From the NCBI GenBank assembly GCA_041395205.1, contig JAWLAZ010000003.1, positions 310,001 through 374,000 of the forward strand: a stretch of DNA of 64,000 nt, in the 5' to 3' direction. Made by a program: the position numbers and the translations under genes. The notes beneath the pieces are model-generated. The model had not been told where the DNA came from. It ran no database searches and worked only from the letters and a program-made list of their open reading frames with translations. Below are positions 49,749 to 58,184 of the stretch, one piece after another. How positions within the stretch are numbered: the first letter of the stretch is position 1; the number at the start of each line of letters is the position of its first letter. This DNA comes from JAHEFU01 sp041395205 (GTDB taxonomy: Bacteria > 4484-113 > JAFGCY01).

Positions 49749-52448
49749 ATGATCAGCCTCCCACTACTTGAATTATTAATTGGACAATGCGGCTCCCTGA
49801 TGATGCGGACACGTAACCTGCTGCTTGTGACTGCCGTGCCGGTGCTGCTCTGTGCGGCTGGAGCCTGGCTGCTGCAGCTGACCTACAATGAGGTCAAGGA
49901 CCACACCATCGCCGATTACAACTCCCGCCAGATGCTGCTGCTGGAGCAGTCGGCGATCGCCGTGGAGAACTTCTTCCGCAGCAATGAACTGGAACTGCGC
50001 AGCCTTTCGCGGATCGCGGACATGGCGCAGGGCAGCCCGGACTGCCAGCAGATTCTGGACAGCTATCTGGAGATCCACAGCGAGCAGATCACACGCATCG
50101 CCCGCCTTGATCTGCAGGGCAATGTGCTGCATGAAGCCGGAATCGGCGGCCGGCGCTGGCGGGGCAGCCCGCTTGAGGAGGAGCACTGGCGCAATCCGGG
50201 CAGCGCGGAGATGCAGGTCAGCGAGGTGTTCTACAACGAACTGGATGAGGCTGTACTGCTGATGCAGGTCCCGGTACGCAGCGCGGACAGCGTGACAGGC
50301 ATGCTGGCGATTGAACTGCCCTTCTCGACGATCACCCGCGACTTCATCCACGGCGCGGGCATCAGCAATGCGATGTATCCGCTCGTCGTCAGCGATCAGC
50401 TGCTGGAGCTGTACTGCCCGAGCGAGGTGATGCTGGAGGAAGAAGAGGAGGATGAACGCGAGATCTGCTCGCTCGAGGAGTGCGCAGGTGACAACCAGTC
50501 CCTGCTGGCCTACGGCAGGCTGATCGTTGCCAACCCGCAGGGCAGCGGCAGCTATGTGCTGGACCTGAGCAGCATCGGCGGCGGCCGTGAAAGCGTGATG
50601 ATCGCCGCGCACCAGCAGGTCAGCCTGCCCGGTTCGGGCTGGTCGATCAGCATCGCCACCCCGCAGGACGAGATCCTGCAGAGCCTGGCACTCTATACAC
50701 GCCTGCAGTGGACGGTGCTCTCCATCGGCGCCCTGATCCTCGGCGGCTTCATGCTGATCATGCTGCGCAGCTGGAACCTGATGCGCGAGCGTGAGCTGCT
50801 GGAGCGCTCCGACCGCGAACTGCGGGACAGCCGCCAGCGCGCTGTGGACGCCCTTGAGCGCTATGAGCAGGTTGTCAGCATGATCCCGGACATCTTCTGG
50901 CGCGTGGAGGTCGACAGGGCCGGGAATCTGCGCAGTGCCTTCCTCAGCCCCGCGGCGGCGGAGATCCTCGGGCTTGAAGGCGAGGCGGACAGCCACGGCC
51001 TGGCAAGGCTGATGGAGATGGTACTGCCGGAGGACATGCCGGCGCTCACTCGGATGCTGGCGGTGGAACCGCAGCGCGACAGGCAGGGCCTGGTGGAATT
51101 CCGCATCCGCCGCAGTGATGGGCGCATCATCTGGCTGCGCACATCCTCCTCGGCGGAGCAGCGGGAGGACGGCAGCGTGCTGCTGGCCGGAATCAGCCAG
51201 GACATCACAGGCATCAAGCGGGCCCAGGGTGAACGGGAGGAACTGGAGGAGAAGCTGCGCCAGAGCATGAAGCTCGAGGCGATCGGCAACCTGGCAGGCG
51301 GGATCGCCCACGACTTCAACAACATCCTGCTGAGCATCAGCGGCAACTCACACATGGCTTTGCAGCATGCCGGTGAGGACAGCCCGGCCGGACACCACCT
51401 GCAGCAGATCGAACTGGCAACGGAGCGCGCGGCCCAGCTCGTGAACCAGATCCTGACCTTCGCCAGGCGCAATGACCGCCAGCGCAGCAGCCAGGACGTG
51501 AGCATGCTGCTCGGGGAATCGATGAAGCTGCTCAGGCCCTCGATCCCCTCCAGTGTGGAGATCATCACCCGGCTGCGCAGTGAGCGCAGCAGCGTGCTGG
51601 CGGACCCGATCGAGATCCAGCAGATCCTGATGAACCTCTGCAGCAACGCCGCGCAGGCGATGGAGCCCCTGGGCGGCCGGCTCGAGATCGAACTGTCAAT
51701 GCTGACGCGGGCCGAGGCCAGGGCCATGGCAGCGGGCAATGAACTTGACAACGAACAGGGCTACCTGCAGATCAGCGTGAGCGACACCGGCCCCGGCATG
51801 AGCGAGGAGCTGCAGGCCAAGGTCTTCGACCCCTTCTTCACCACGAAGGAAGCCGGCCAGGGCACGGGGCTGGGACTGGCCGTGGTGCACGGCATCACCC
51901 GCGCGCTGGGCGGCGAGGTGCTGCTGGAAAGCACACCGGGCCTGGGCAGCACGTTCCGGGTGCTGTTGCCACTCAGTGATGAAGCGCAGCCGCAGCCATC
52001 CACGAGCGGCAGGAGCAGCATGCCGCGCGGTACGGAGCGGCTGATGCTCGTTGACGACGAACCGGCGATCCTGATGATGCTCGAGAAGGTGCTGCAGCTG
52101 CTCGGTTATGCCACGGAGAGCTTCAGCAGCGGCAACCAGGCGCTGGAGGCCTTCCGGCATGACCCCGATGCCTACGAGCTCGTGGTCACGGACCAGACGA
52201 TGCCGCACGGCACCGGCGACCGCCTGATCCAGGGCATCCGCGAACTGCGGCCGGAGCAGCGCGTGATTCTCTGCACCGGCTTCAGCAACACGGTGGACGC
52301 TCAGCAGGCGGAGAACCTCGGGGTGCAGGTCTTCCTGCGCAAGCCCTTCACCCCGGCGCAGCTGGCCCAGGCGGTGCGCAGCACGCTGGATGGCAATGCG
52401 GGCATTGCCGCCGAGCAGGAGACGGAGTCGGCCAGGCGGGAACAGTGA
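49749..52448 (+). CDS. Hybrid sensor histidine kinase: periplasmic sensor, PAS, kinase, receiver
   Basis: The product has 899 residues from ATG 49749, or about 882 from ATG 49800; neither has a clear ribosome-binding site. A first transmembrane segment (LLLVTAVPVLLCAAGAWLL) is followed by a dCache-like extracytoplasmic domain of about 280 residues with an acidic loop (EEEEEDERE), then a second segment (VLSIGALILGGFMLIML). A PAS domain, a kinase core with His521 in GGIAHDFNNILLSI, an ATPase domain (GTGLGLAVVHG) and a receiver with Asp815 (VVTDQTMPHGTGD) follow. It senses an unknown external signal. It lies directly behind the LOV two-component pair. Confidence 0.9.
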   Translation: MISLPLLELLIGQCGSLMMRTRNLLLVTAVPVLLCAAGAWLLQLTYNEVKDHTIADYNSRQMLLLEQSAIAVENFFRSNELELRSLSRIADMAQGSPDCQQILDSYLEIHSEQITRIARLDLQGNVLHEAGIGGRRWRGSPLEEEHWRNPGSAEMQVSEVFYNELDEAVLLMQVPVRSADSVTGMLAIELPFSTITRDFIHGAGISNAMYPLVVSDQLLELYCPSEVMLEEEEEDEREICSLEECAGDNQSLLAYGRLIVANPQGSGSYVLDLSSIGGGRESVMIAAHQQVSLPGSGWSISIATPQDEILQSLALYTRLQWTVLSIGALILGGFMLIMLRSWNLMRERELLERSDRELRDSRQRAVDALERYEQVVSMIPDIFWRVEVDRAGNLRSAFLSPAAAEILGLEGEADSHGLARLMEMVLPEDMPALTRMLAVEPQRDRQGLVEFRIRRSDGRIIWLRTSSSAEQREDGSVLLAGISQDITGIKRAQGEREELEEKLRQSMKLEAIGNLAGGIAHDFNNILLSISGNSHMALQHAGEDSPAGHHLQQIELATERAAQLVNQILTFARRNDRQRSSQDVSMLLGESMKLLRPSIPSSVEIITRLRSERSSVLADPIEIQQILMNLCSNAAQAMEPLGGRLEIELSMLTRAEARAMAAGNELDNEQGYLQISVSDTGPGMSEELQAKVFDPFFTTKEAGQGTGLGLAVVHGITRALGGEVLLESTPGLGSTFRVLLPLSDEAQPQPSTSGRSSMPRGTERLMLVDDEPAILMMLEKVLQLLGYATESFSSGNQALEAFRHDPDAYELVVTDQTMPHGTGDRLIQGIRELRPEQRVILCTGFSNTVDAQQAENLGVQVFLRKPFTPAQLAQAVRSTLDGNAGIAAEQETESARREQ

Positions 52449-52835
<387 letters not shown>

Positions 52836-54152
52836 CTACTGCTTATGTCTTCCCTCGTAGATCGCGCGCACGATGTCGGACAGCTCCGGTTCCTGCAGCT
52901 GCAGGTCGTCAACCTCGAACTGCTCCATCAGCCGGCCCAGCACATCCTTCGCGCGATGCTGGACGCGGTCGAAGCTGAGCTGGTACTGCGAGAGGTTGAG
53001 GCGGCGCACGCGCAGCTGGCTGCCGTCATCCATCAGGCTTGAGAGCGCGGCCATGAACTGCAGGGCGCCGGGTTCGGCGAGTACGCTGTCAACGGGTGGA
53101 GCAGAGTTCGCCAGGCCAACGGCCTGGCCTCCGTCCTTTGCCAATCCATGGGATTGGCCTCCTGCCAGACCATGGGTCTGGCCTCCTTTTCCGGTCTGGT
53201 CTCCGTCCTTCGCCAGGCTTACAGCCTGGCCTCCGTCGTCGTTGGTTTCGCCGCCGCTCTTGACCTCCTCGATGGTGGAGGCGGCCTTCATCCCGATTGC
53301 CCCGAATGAGAGCGGCAGGTCCGCAGCCGGCAGCGGCTTGTTGGCATACTCCGGCAGGTAGTCACGGTGGAAGCTGACGATGATCCGCCGGCGGCGGCCG
53401 AAGCGCTCCTTGATCTCATCCTGCGCGCCGTCAAACAGGATCTTCCCCTCGTCAATGATGATCAGGCGCGGGCAGAGCTCCTCGATGTCCACCATGTCAT
53501 GCGTGGTGAGGATGATCGTGCTCTCCTCCTCCGTGTTGATGTACTGGATGAAGCGGCGGATGCGCTCCTTGATGGCAACGTCGAGCCCGATCGTCGGTTC
53601 GTCCAGGAACAGCAGCGGCGGATTGTGCAGCAGGCTCGCGCAGAGGTCGCACTTCATGCGCTGCCCGAGGCTGAGCTTGCGCACCGGCTGATGCAGCTGG
53701 CCGGAGATGTCGAGCACGTCGACATACTGGTCGAGGCGGCGGCGGTACTCCTCCTGCGGGATGCGGTAGATCTTCTGCAGCAGGTGGAAGGCCTCGATCA
53801 CGGCGAGGTCCCACCAGAGCTGGGTGCGCTGGCCGAAGACCACGCCGATCTGCCGTGCATGCTGGTAGCGCTGCTGCTGCGGGCTGAGCCCGTTGACCTG
53901 CATCGTGCCGCTGGTGGGCGTGAGGATCCCGGTCAGCATCTTGATCGTGGTGGACTTGCCGGCGCCGTTGGAACCGATGTAGCCGACCACCTCGCCGGGC
54001 TGGATGTCGAAGGAGATGGCGTCCACCGCGCGGATGTGGCGGTAGCGGCGCCTGAAGATGTCCTTGATCGCGCCGGCGATGCCCTCGCGGCGGTCGAAGT
54101 TCACATAGACCTTGGAGAGCTCCCTGACATGGATGATCGGCGCGGAGGACAT
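52836..54152 (-). CDS. ABC transporter ATPase (ABC-2/NatA type) with in-frame repeat insertion
   Basis: The 438-residue product is an ATP-binding subunit of an ABC-2-type exporter: Walker A GSNGAGKST, Q-loop VVFGQRTQLWW, signature LSLGQRMKCDL, Walker B LLFLDEPTIGLD and H-loop ILTTHDM. The extended N-terminus (GIAGAIKDIFRRRYRHIRAVD) is typical of the subfamily that exports drugs or polysaccharides. Residues 306-348 or so are a low-complexity stretch (GGQAVSLA, GGQTHGLA, GGQSHGLA, GGQAVGLA). They are encoded by five consecutive hairpin repeats (53110-53234), so the repeats were inserted without breaking the frame. The conserved C-terminal region resumes after it. No membrane-subunit gene lies next to it, which is unusual. 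No ribosome-binding site precedes ATG 54152; a TAACAT box lies nine bases upstream. Confidence 0.9.
   Translation of the reverse strand: MSSAPIIHVRELSKVYVNFDRREGIAGAIKDIFRRRYRHIRAVDAISFDIQPGEVVGYIGSNGAGKSTTIKMLTGILTPTSGTMQVNGLSPQQQRYQHARQIGVVFGQRTQLWWDLAVIEAFHLLQKIYRIPQEEYRRRLDQYVDVLDISGQLHQPVRKLSLGQRMKCDLCASLLHNPPLLFLDEPTIGLDVAIKERIRRFIQYINTEEESTIILTTHDMVDIEELCPRLIIIDEGKILFDGAQDEIKERFGRRRRIIVSFHRDYLPEYANKPLPAADLPLSFGAIGMKAASTIEEVKSGGETNDDGGQAVSLAKDGDQTGKGGQTHGLAGGQSHGLAKDGGQAVGLANSAPPVDSVLAEPGALQFMAALSSLMDDGSQLRVRRLNLSQYQLSFDRVQHRAKDVLGRLMEQFEVDDLQLQEPELSDIVRAIYEGRHKQ
53110..53234. repeat. Array of five REP-like hairpins inside the ABC ATPase coding sequence
   Basis: Hairpins lie at 53110-53132 (GCCAGGCC-aac-GGCCTGGC), 53140-53162 (GCCAATCCatGGGATTGGC), 53164-53186 (GCCAGACCatGGGTCTGGC), a degenerate half at 53193-53204, and 53212-53234 (GCCAGGC-TTACA-GCCTGGC). 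Each ends in CTCC, i.e. a GGAG foot on the coding (minus) strand. The stems differ but stay base-paired. Confidence 0.9.
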
Positions 54153-54279
54153 GGGGGAATGATGTTAGCAGGGGGAATAGGTGAGCAACCGAGTAAGTCA
54201 CTTGATGCGAGTAGTTTCAGCTGTGCGCAAACTGCGATACTCCTGATATGCAAACTTAAGTGAAAGAATGTTATTTACT

Positions 54280-54765
54280 TTATTCTGGAATGTAATTCTC
54301 AATAGATAATGATACTTTGTATGCTTTTGGTCCCTTCTTATTCTTTTCACCATGAACCATGGTTACTGCAAGTAGGCCATCCGGATTTGTAAGGGTGTAA
54401 TTCACAGTGTCATAATCCTGAAAATGATCAATGCGATGCGCAATCTTGCCAAATTTATTATTCAGTATCGGTAGAATGTGATCATTGATCTCCTCAATTG
54501 TGCCTTTATACTGAATTCCTACAAACGCAAAATATGTAGAGCCTTGCAAGAATTCATAATTGGTTACTCCATCAGGTGCGCCAAAGGAATTGTAGTTCAT
54601 CTCTGCCTTTTGGCAATTGGAAGGAAAAGTCAAGTATTTAGGCCAGTCACTAGGATACTCAACTGGACCAGAACTTTTTCCTATACCGGTACAACTTGTC
54701 AACAGAACCAAGCACAACGATACTATGATCATCACATAGTTATTAATGAAGAATGAATTCTTCAA
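54280..54765 (-). CDS. Small lipoprotein of unknown function, low GC
   Basis: The start is placed at TTG 54765, because GGAGGGGAACAGG immediately precedes it; an upstream ATG at 54798 would put that site inside the gene. The 161-residue product has a lipoprotein signal (VMIIVSLCLVLLTSCTG; lipobox LTSC). The mature part is probably a small alpha/beta fold (TIEEINDHILPILNNKFG). The gene is clearly AT-rich against its surroundings. I do not recognise the family. Confidence 0.65.
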   Translation of the reverse strand: MKNSFFINNYVMIIVSLCLVLLTSCTGIGKSSGPVEYPSDWPKYLTFPSNCQKAEMNYNSFGAPDGVTNYEFLQGSTYFAFVGIQYKGTIEEINDHILPILNNKFGKIAHRIDHFQDYDTVNYTLTNPDGLLAVTMVHGEKNKKGPKAYKVSLSIENYIPE

Positions 54766-54827
54766 CCTGTTCCCCTCCACCCATGCACGTAAGAACATTA
54801 TACCGGGAGAGATGCTACCATTTCCCC

Positions 54828-55010
54828 ATGGATGAAAGCAACATCGACGGCAAGGAAGTCGTCCCCAGTGTGCAGTGCTGCCGCTGCAGGCGGCAGATCG
54901 CGCTGGGATCGAAGCGCGCGGGCGACACGCTCAGCTGCCCGTTCTGCGACACCCTGAACCTGATCCGCGAGCGCGTGATCCTCGTCTGCGAGCCCCTCGA
55001 GCAGGCCTGA
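54828..55010 (+). CDS. Small zinc-ribbon protein
   Basis: This 60-residue protein contains two cysteine pairs, CCRCRR and CPFC, spaced about 17 residues apart, as in a zinc ribbon, followed by NLIRERVILVCEP. It ends in TGATG, overlapping the start of the YraN gene by one base, so the two are translationally coupled. A role in nucleic-acid or ribosome-related processes is possible. No specific family is recognised. Confidence 0.65.
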   Translation: MDESNIDGKEVVPSVQCCRCRRQIALGSKRAGDTLSCPFCDTLNLIRERVILVCEPLEQA

Positions 55011-55375
55011 TGGGCACGAAGGACTTCGGCGGGCTGGGCGAGGATCTCGCCGTGCGCCTGATGGAGTCCCAGGGGATGGAGATCCTCGAGCGCAACCTGC
55101 ACATCGGCAAGATGGGGGAGCTGGACATCGTTGCCATGGACGGCGAGACGCTGGTGTTCTGCGAGGTGAAGTGCAAGCATGGGAACCAGGAGCTGGGGGG
55201 CTTCCAGGCGATCAACTACGCCAAGCAGCAGCAGGTCAAGCGCCTGGCGCGGGCGTACCTCGTGAGCTTCGAGGGAGAGTTCCGCTACTGCCGCTTCGAC
55301 GCGGTGGAAGTGGTGGTTGACAGCGAGGGCCGGACGGAGCCTGTTGTCAACCAGCTGAAGGATGCGTGGCGCTAG
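55010..55375 (+). CDS. YraN/UPF0102-family endonuclease-like protein
   Basis: The 121-residue product matches the UPF0102 (YraN) family: LGEDLAVRLMESQGMEILERN, then GELDIVAMDGETLVFCEVKCK, which carries the E-x-D...E-x-K arrangement of a restriction-endonuclease-like (Holliday-resolvase type) fold. The family is nearly universal; its exact role is not settled, though a nuclease function is expected. The start codon overlaps the preceding stop (TGATG). In many genomes this gene lies near rnhB; here its partner is a small zinc ribbon. Confidence 0.88.
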   Translation: MGTKDFGGLGEDLAVRLMESQGMEILERNLHIGKMGELDIVAMDGETLVFCEVKCKHGNQELGGFQAINYAKQQQVKRLARAYLVSFEGEFRYCRFDAVEVVVDSEGRTEPVVNQLKDAWR

Positions 55376-56142
55376 GAGCGGCTTCCAGCCGCCTGAGGAG
55401 ATGGGAGCTGGGTCGTAGGGTGTAGCAGAAAGAACCCGGAGCGCGTAGCGGAGTGGAGCGGAGCTGCGCAGAACCCGGGTGGCAACGAGGCCTGGCGGCG
55501 TGACAGGCCGGGGCGGGCCTGAAGATTTACCACAGAGGTCTCAGAGAGCACAGAGTTCACAGAGCGTAGCCAAGGGTTGTCATTCCGCTGGCATTGCGGG
55601 GTGGTTCTTCTTGACGCAGAGGCGCAGAAGCGCAGAGAATTCTGGATTGGCAATGTTCATGGCCATGGCGATGGAGAATGGAGTGTAGCTCTGAAGAGCT
55701 ACAGGGCCCTGTGGCTCTCAAGAGCCACACACCGTTGCCGGCGAACTGAAGGTTCGCGTTCCGGCGGGCTGAATGCCCGCGCTCCATTGCCCGTACTCCG
55801 ATGCCCGCGCTCCATTGCCCGCGCTCCGATCACCCAACACGCGCTCCGATTCCCGTTGTGGAAGCAAGCTTCCACCTCCCTCCCACCCCACATTCTGTTT
55901 GCGCAGCTACGTCATGCTCAAGCATGACTACGCTACGCGCTCCGATGCCCATTCACCGTGCACCGCGCAGCGTTGTGGAAGCAAGCTTCCACCTCCCTTA
56001 CACCCCGGCTGAAGCCGGAGCTCCCTGCCCGCGCTTCTTGCCGGTCCCAGGTCCCCGGTCCCAGGTCCCTGCCATTAGAATAGTGTTGCCGTACACATAT
56101 CCCCGCGGGGCACGGATGGCGCGGGCGGCGAGGAGGAAAGGC
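55376..56142. repeat. Long repeat-rich spacer
   Basis: No gene is supported. The stretch contains accacagagg/cacagag strings, hairpins such as gtagctctgaagagctac and gtggctctcaagagccac (about 55685-55735), and cgcgggcattcagcccgc read on the reverse strand (about 55760-55780). Repeated gcgctccattgcccgcgctcc modules follow, and two copies of GTGGAAG-caaG-CTTCCAC with a CTCC foot (55858-55880 and 55975-55998). It ends with the AGGAGG ribosome-binding site of the next gene (56131-56140). Confidence 0.65.
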
Positions 56143-57462
56143 ATGCTCGAACTGCGCGGACCTGTGATCGAACAGGACAAGTTCCATCTCTACGAGGCGG
56201 TTGACACCAGCGTGGACCCGCCGATCTATTCCTGCGTGTACCTCTACACCGGCAACATGGAGACCGGCTGGCCGGCGCTGGGTGGAACGCGCTGGGTGCG
56301 GCGGCCCTTCAGCGAGTTCGAGCAGGCGGCCGAGCATGTGCGCGGCACCGCCCGCGAGCTGGCAATCAGCATGACCATCAAGAACTCCATCCTGCGCAGC
56401 GCGGACCGCCAGGAGGGCGCGCGCGGGCTGTTCCAGTGGAACGGCGGCAAGGGCGTGATCTGGAGCCCGGAGGAGACGCTCACACCCTACCGCCTGATGT
56501 GCCACGGCCGGCTGATTGAATACATCGGCGGGCACTACATCGGCTCCAAGGACCAGGGCGTGGGCACGAGCCAGCTGCGCTGGATCGAGAAGGCGACGAA
56601 GTTCACGATCGGGCTGGGCTGCGGCAAGGATACCGGCGAGGGCACCGCCGCCGGGACCGTGGCCGGGATCTGGCGCTCGGCGATCGAGGAAGGGATGATC
56701 GAGGACACGGGCCTCAGCCCCGCCGAGCTGCTGGTGAATGCCCCGGGCGGGCTGAACGTGCTGCGCAACAATCTGCTCAGCGGCCTGTCGATCCTCGTGG
56801 TCGGCGCCGGCAAGGTCGGCCTGCCGCTGCTGAAGTACCTGAGCGACCTGGGCGCGGAGCTGTACGTGTACGACCCGCAGCTCAACAAGCTCGGTGTGTA
56901 CGAATTCTATATCTGGCTCAAGCGCCTCGGCGCGGCGATCGGCACTGAGCACCGCGACCTGCTGGAGGCACTTGGCAACGGCGGGCGGCTGTTCGCCTCC
57001 GAGGAGGAGGCGCTGACGAGCGGAGCCTACAACGTGCTGTCGCCGAACGGCGGACCGACGGAATGGCTGTCGCTTTCGATGCGTGACAGCGGCGATACGC
57101 GCAGCCGGGCGGAGATCCTCGCGGAAAGCCGCAGGAAGGACGGCAAGCTGCGCCTGATCGCGGGGGCCGGGAATGACCAGCTGCCGGCCACGGCCGGCAA
57201 GCAGGCGGCCAGGGATGTGGCGCTCGCTGCGCTGGACGATGCCGGGATCACCTTCGTGCCTGATCCGATCATCAGCCCCGGCGGTGTGATCGCGGTCAGC
57301 CATGAGCTGGCGGAAAGCTGGGATGCGGCCGAGGTGGTGCGCGACTGCACGCGGCTCGTCAACCGCAGCGTGAAGGACTGCTACAGCGCGGCGCGCCAGA
57401 GCGGCACGCTCAACTCAAGCGCGATGTATGCGGCCTTCAAGCAGCTCAGTGGTGTAGAATAA
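56143..57462 (+). CDS. Glu/Leu/Phe/Val dehydrogenase family protein
   Basis: The ATG at 56143 is correctly spaced from AGGAGG; longer frames upstream run through repeats. The 439-residue product has the two-domain order of leucine/glutamate dehydrogenases: WPALGGTRW and ELAISMTIKNS, the catalytic-lysine region GGKGVIWSPEETL, KDQGVGTSQLRWIEKAT, and a Rossmann domain with VVGAGKVGLPLLKYL. It ends with GAGNDQLP and PDPIISPGGVI, also typical. It would oxidatively deaminate an amino acid with NAD+. The sequence differs from classic leucine dehydrogenase around the lysine (WNGGKG instead of LGGGKA), so the substrate is uncertain. Confidence 0.85.
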   Translation: MLELRGPVIEQDKFHLYEAVDTSVDPPIYSCVYLYTGNMETGWPALGGTRWVRRPFSEFEQAAEHVRGTARELAISMTIKNSILRSADRQEGARGLFQWNGGKGVIWSPEETLTPYRLMCHGRLIEYIGGHYIGSKDQGVGTSQLRWIEKATKFTIGLGCGKDTGEGTAAGTVAGIWRSAIEEGMIEDTGLSPAELLVNAPGGLNVLRNNLLSGLSILVVGAGKVGLPLLKYLSDLGAELYVYDPQLNKLGVYEFYIWLKRLGAAIGTEHRDLLEALGNGGRLFASEEEALTSGAYNVLSPNGGPTEWLSLSMRDSGDTRSRAEILAESRRKDGKLRLIAGAGNDQLPATAGKQAARDVALAALDDAGITFVPDPIISPGGVIAVSHELAESWDAAEVVRDCTRLVNRSVKDCYSAARQSGTLNSSAMYAAFKQLSGVE

Positions 57463-57551
57463 CGCTCCCGATTTGCATGTTCCCGGATCACGGGTAAGAT
57501 GTAATCCCATGCGGGCCCCAAGTGGCCCGGACTGACAGGCCACAACCGGAC

Positions 57552-57636
57552 GGAGGAGTGGCAGAGTGGTTGAATGCGGCAGTCTCGAAAACTGTTTCAC
57601 GGCAACGTGACGGGGGTTCGAATCCCTCCTCCTCCG
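57552..57636 (+). tRNA. tRNA-Ser (anticodon CGA)
   Basis: The 85-base class II tRNA folds with acceptor GGAGGAG/CTCCTCC, D arm GCAGAGTGGTTGAATGC, anticodon loop CTCGAAA, a variable arm TTCACGGCAACGTGA and a T arm with TTCGAAT. It reads UCG. CCA is not encoded. Confidence 0.93.
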
Positions 57637-57789
57637 GATCTGCATCGTTTTGATGCTCAATATGTGACCAATTCACAAGGATCCCTCAATCCTTGCTCAA
57701 GATCCCTGTAGACCATTGCCAACCTGCGAATAATTGCCAATAATCCGAGTTACCACAAGCCGGAATAACCGGCAATCGGAGGAAAGGAC

Positions 57790-58023
57790 ATGTCTATCGG
57801 AAAGACTCTTTATGACTGGGCGGCAAAGCGTCAGACAATTGATCTCAAGCTGGTGAGAACACAAACCGGCACGAGTTCCACGATGGAGTATGTTGAAATC
57901 AGCGCCACTCTGATCGGGTACGACGGCTACTGCCTCTACCTTGATACTACGGTCGCCGAGAACAAGATCATTCCCATGAATGTCGTTCACAGGATCAATC
58001 CGAGTTCCAGCTTCCCTGGTTAA
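57790..58023 (+). CDS. Small protein with a possible Sm/Hfq-like fold
   Basis: The ATG at 57790 follows GGAGGAAAGGAC. The 77-residue product has a short basic helix (TLYDWAAKRQ) followed by alternating strands: TIDLKLVR, EISATLIGYDGYCLYLD and NKIIPMNVVHRINP. This order (a strand with a central GYD, then a strand ending in hxxP) is reminiscent of the Sm1/Sm2 signature of Hfq-like RNA-binding proteins, but the classic residues are not all there. It may be a plain small beta-barrel. A perfect 12-bp hairpin follows. Confidence 0.55.
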   Translation: MSIGKTLYDWAAKRQTIDLKLVRTQTGTSSTMEYVEISATLIGYDGYCLYLDTTVAENKIIPMNVVHRINPSSSFPG

Positions 58024-58036
58024 GTCCAACAACTGT

Positions 58037-58066
58037 GCGTGCAGCACCGTTCATGGTGCTGCACGC
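58037..58066 (+). terminator. 12-bp perfect hairpin after the small protein
   Basis: GCGTGCAGCACC pairs fully with GGTGCTGCACGC around a 6-base loop. No T-run follows at once, so it may be a terminator or a stabilising 3' structure. Confidence 0.5.
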
Positions 58067-58184
58067 GCAGCACACTACCTTTATCCAGAAATCCCTGCCC
58101 GATTATTTGACTTCAATTGCCGAAATCAGCCCTTGCGGGTGACATACTTTGCACTCAGGGCCACATGCCCCATGGAGTTCGGCA

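Noticed and set aside
55577..56012. Several open frames of 65-116 codons in the spacer before the dehydrogenase gene
   Set aside because: They are translations of intergenic hairpin repeats; codon use and repeat content argue against coding.
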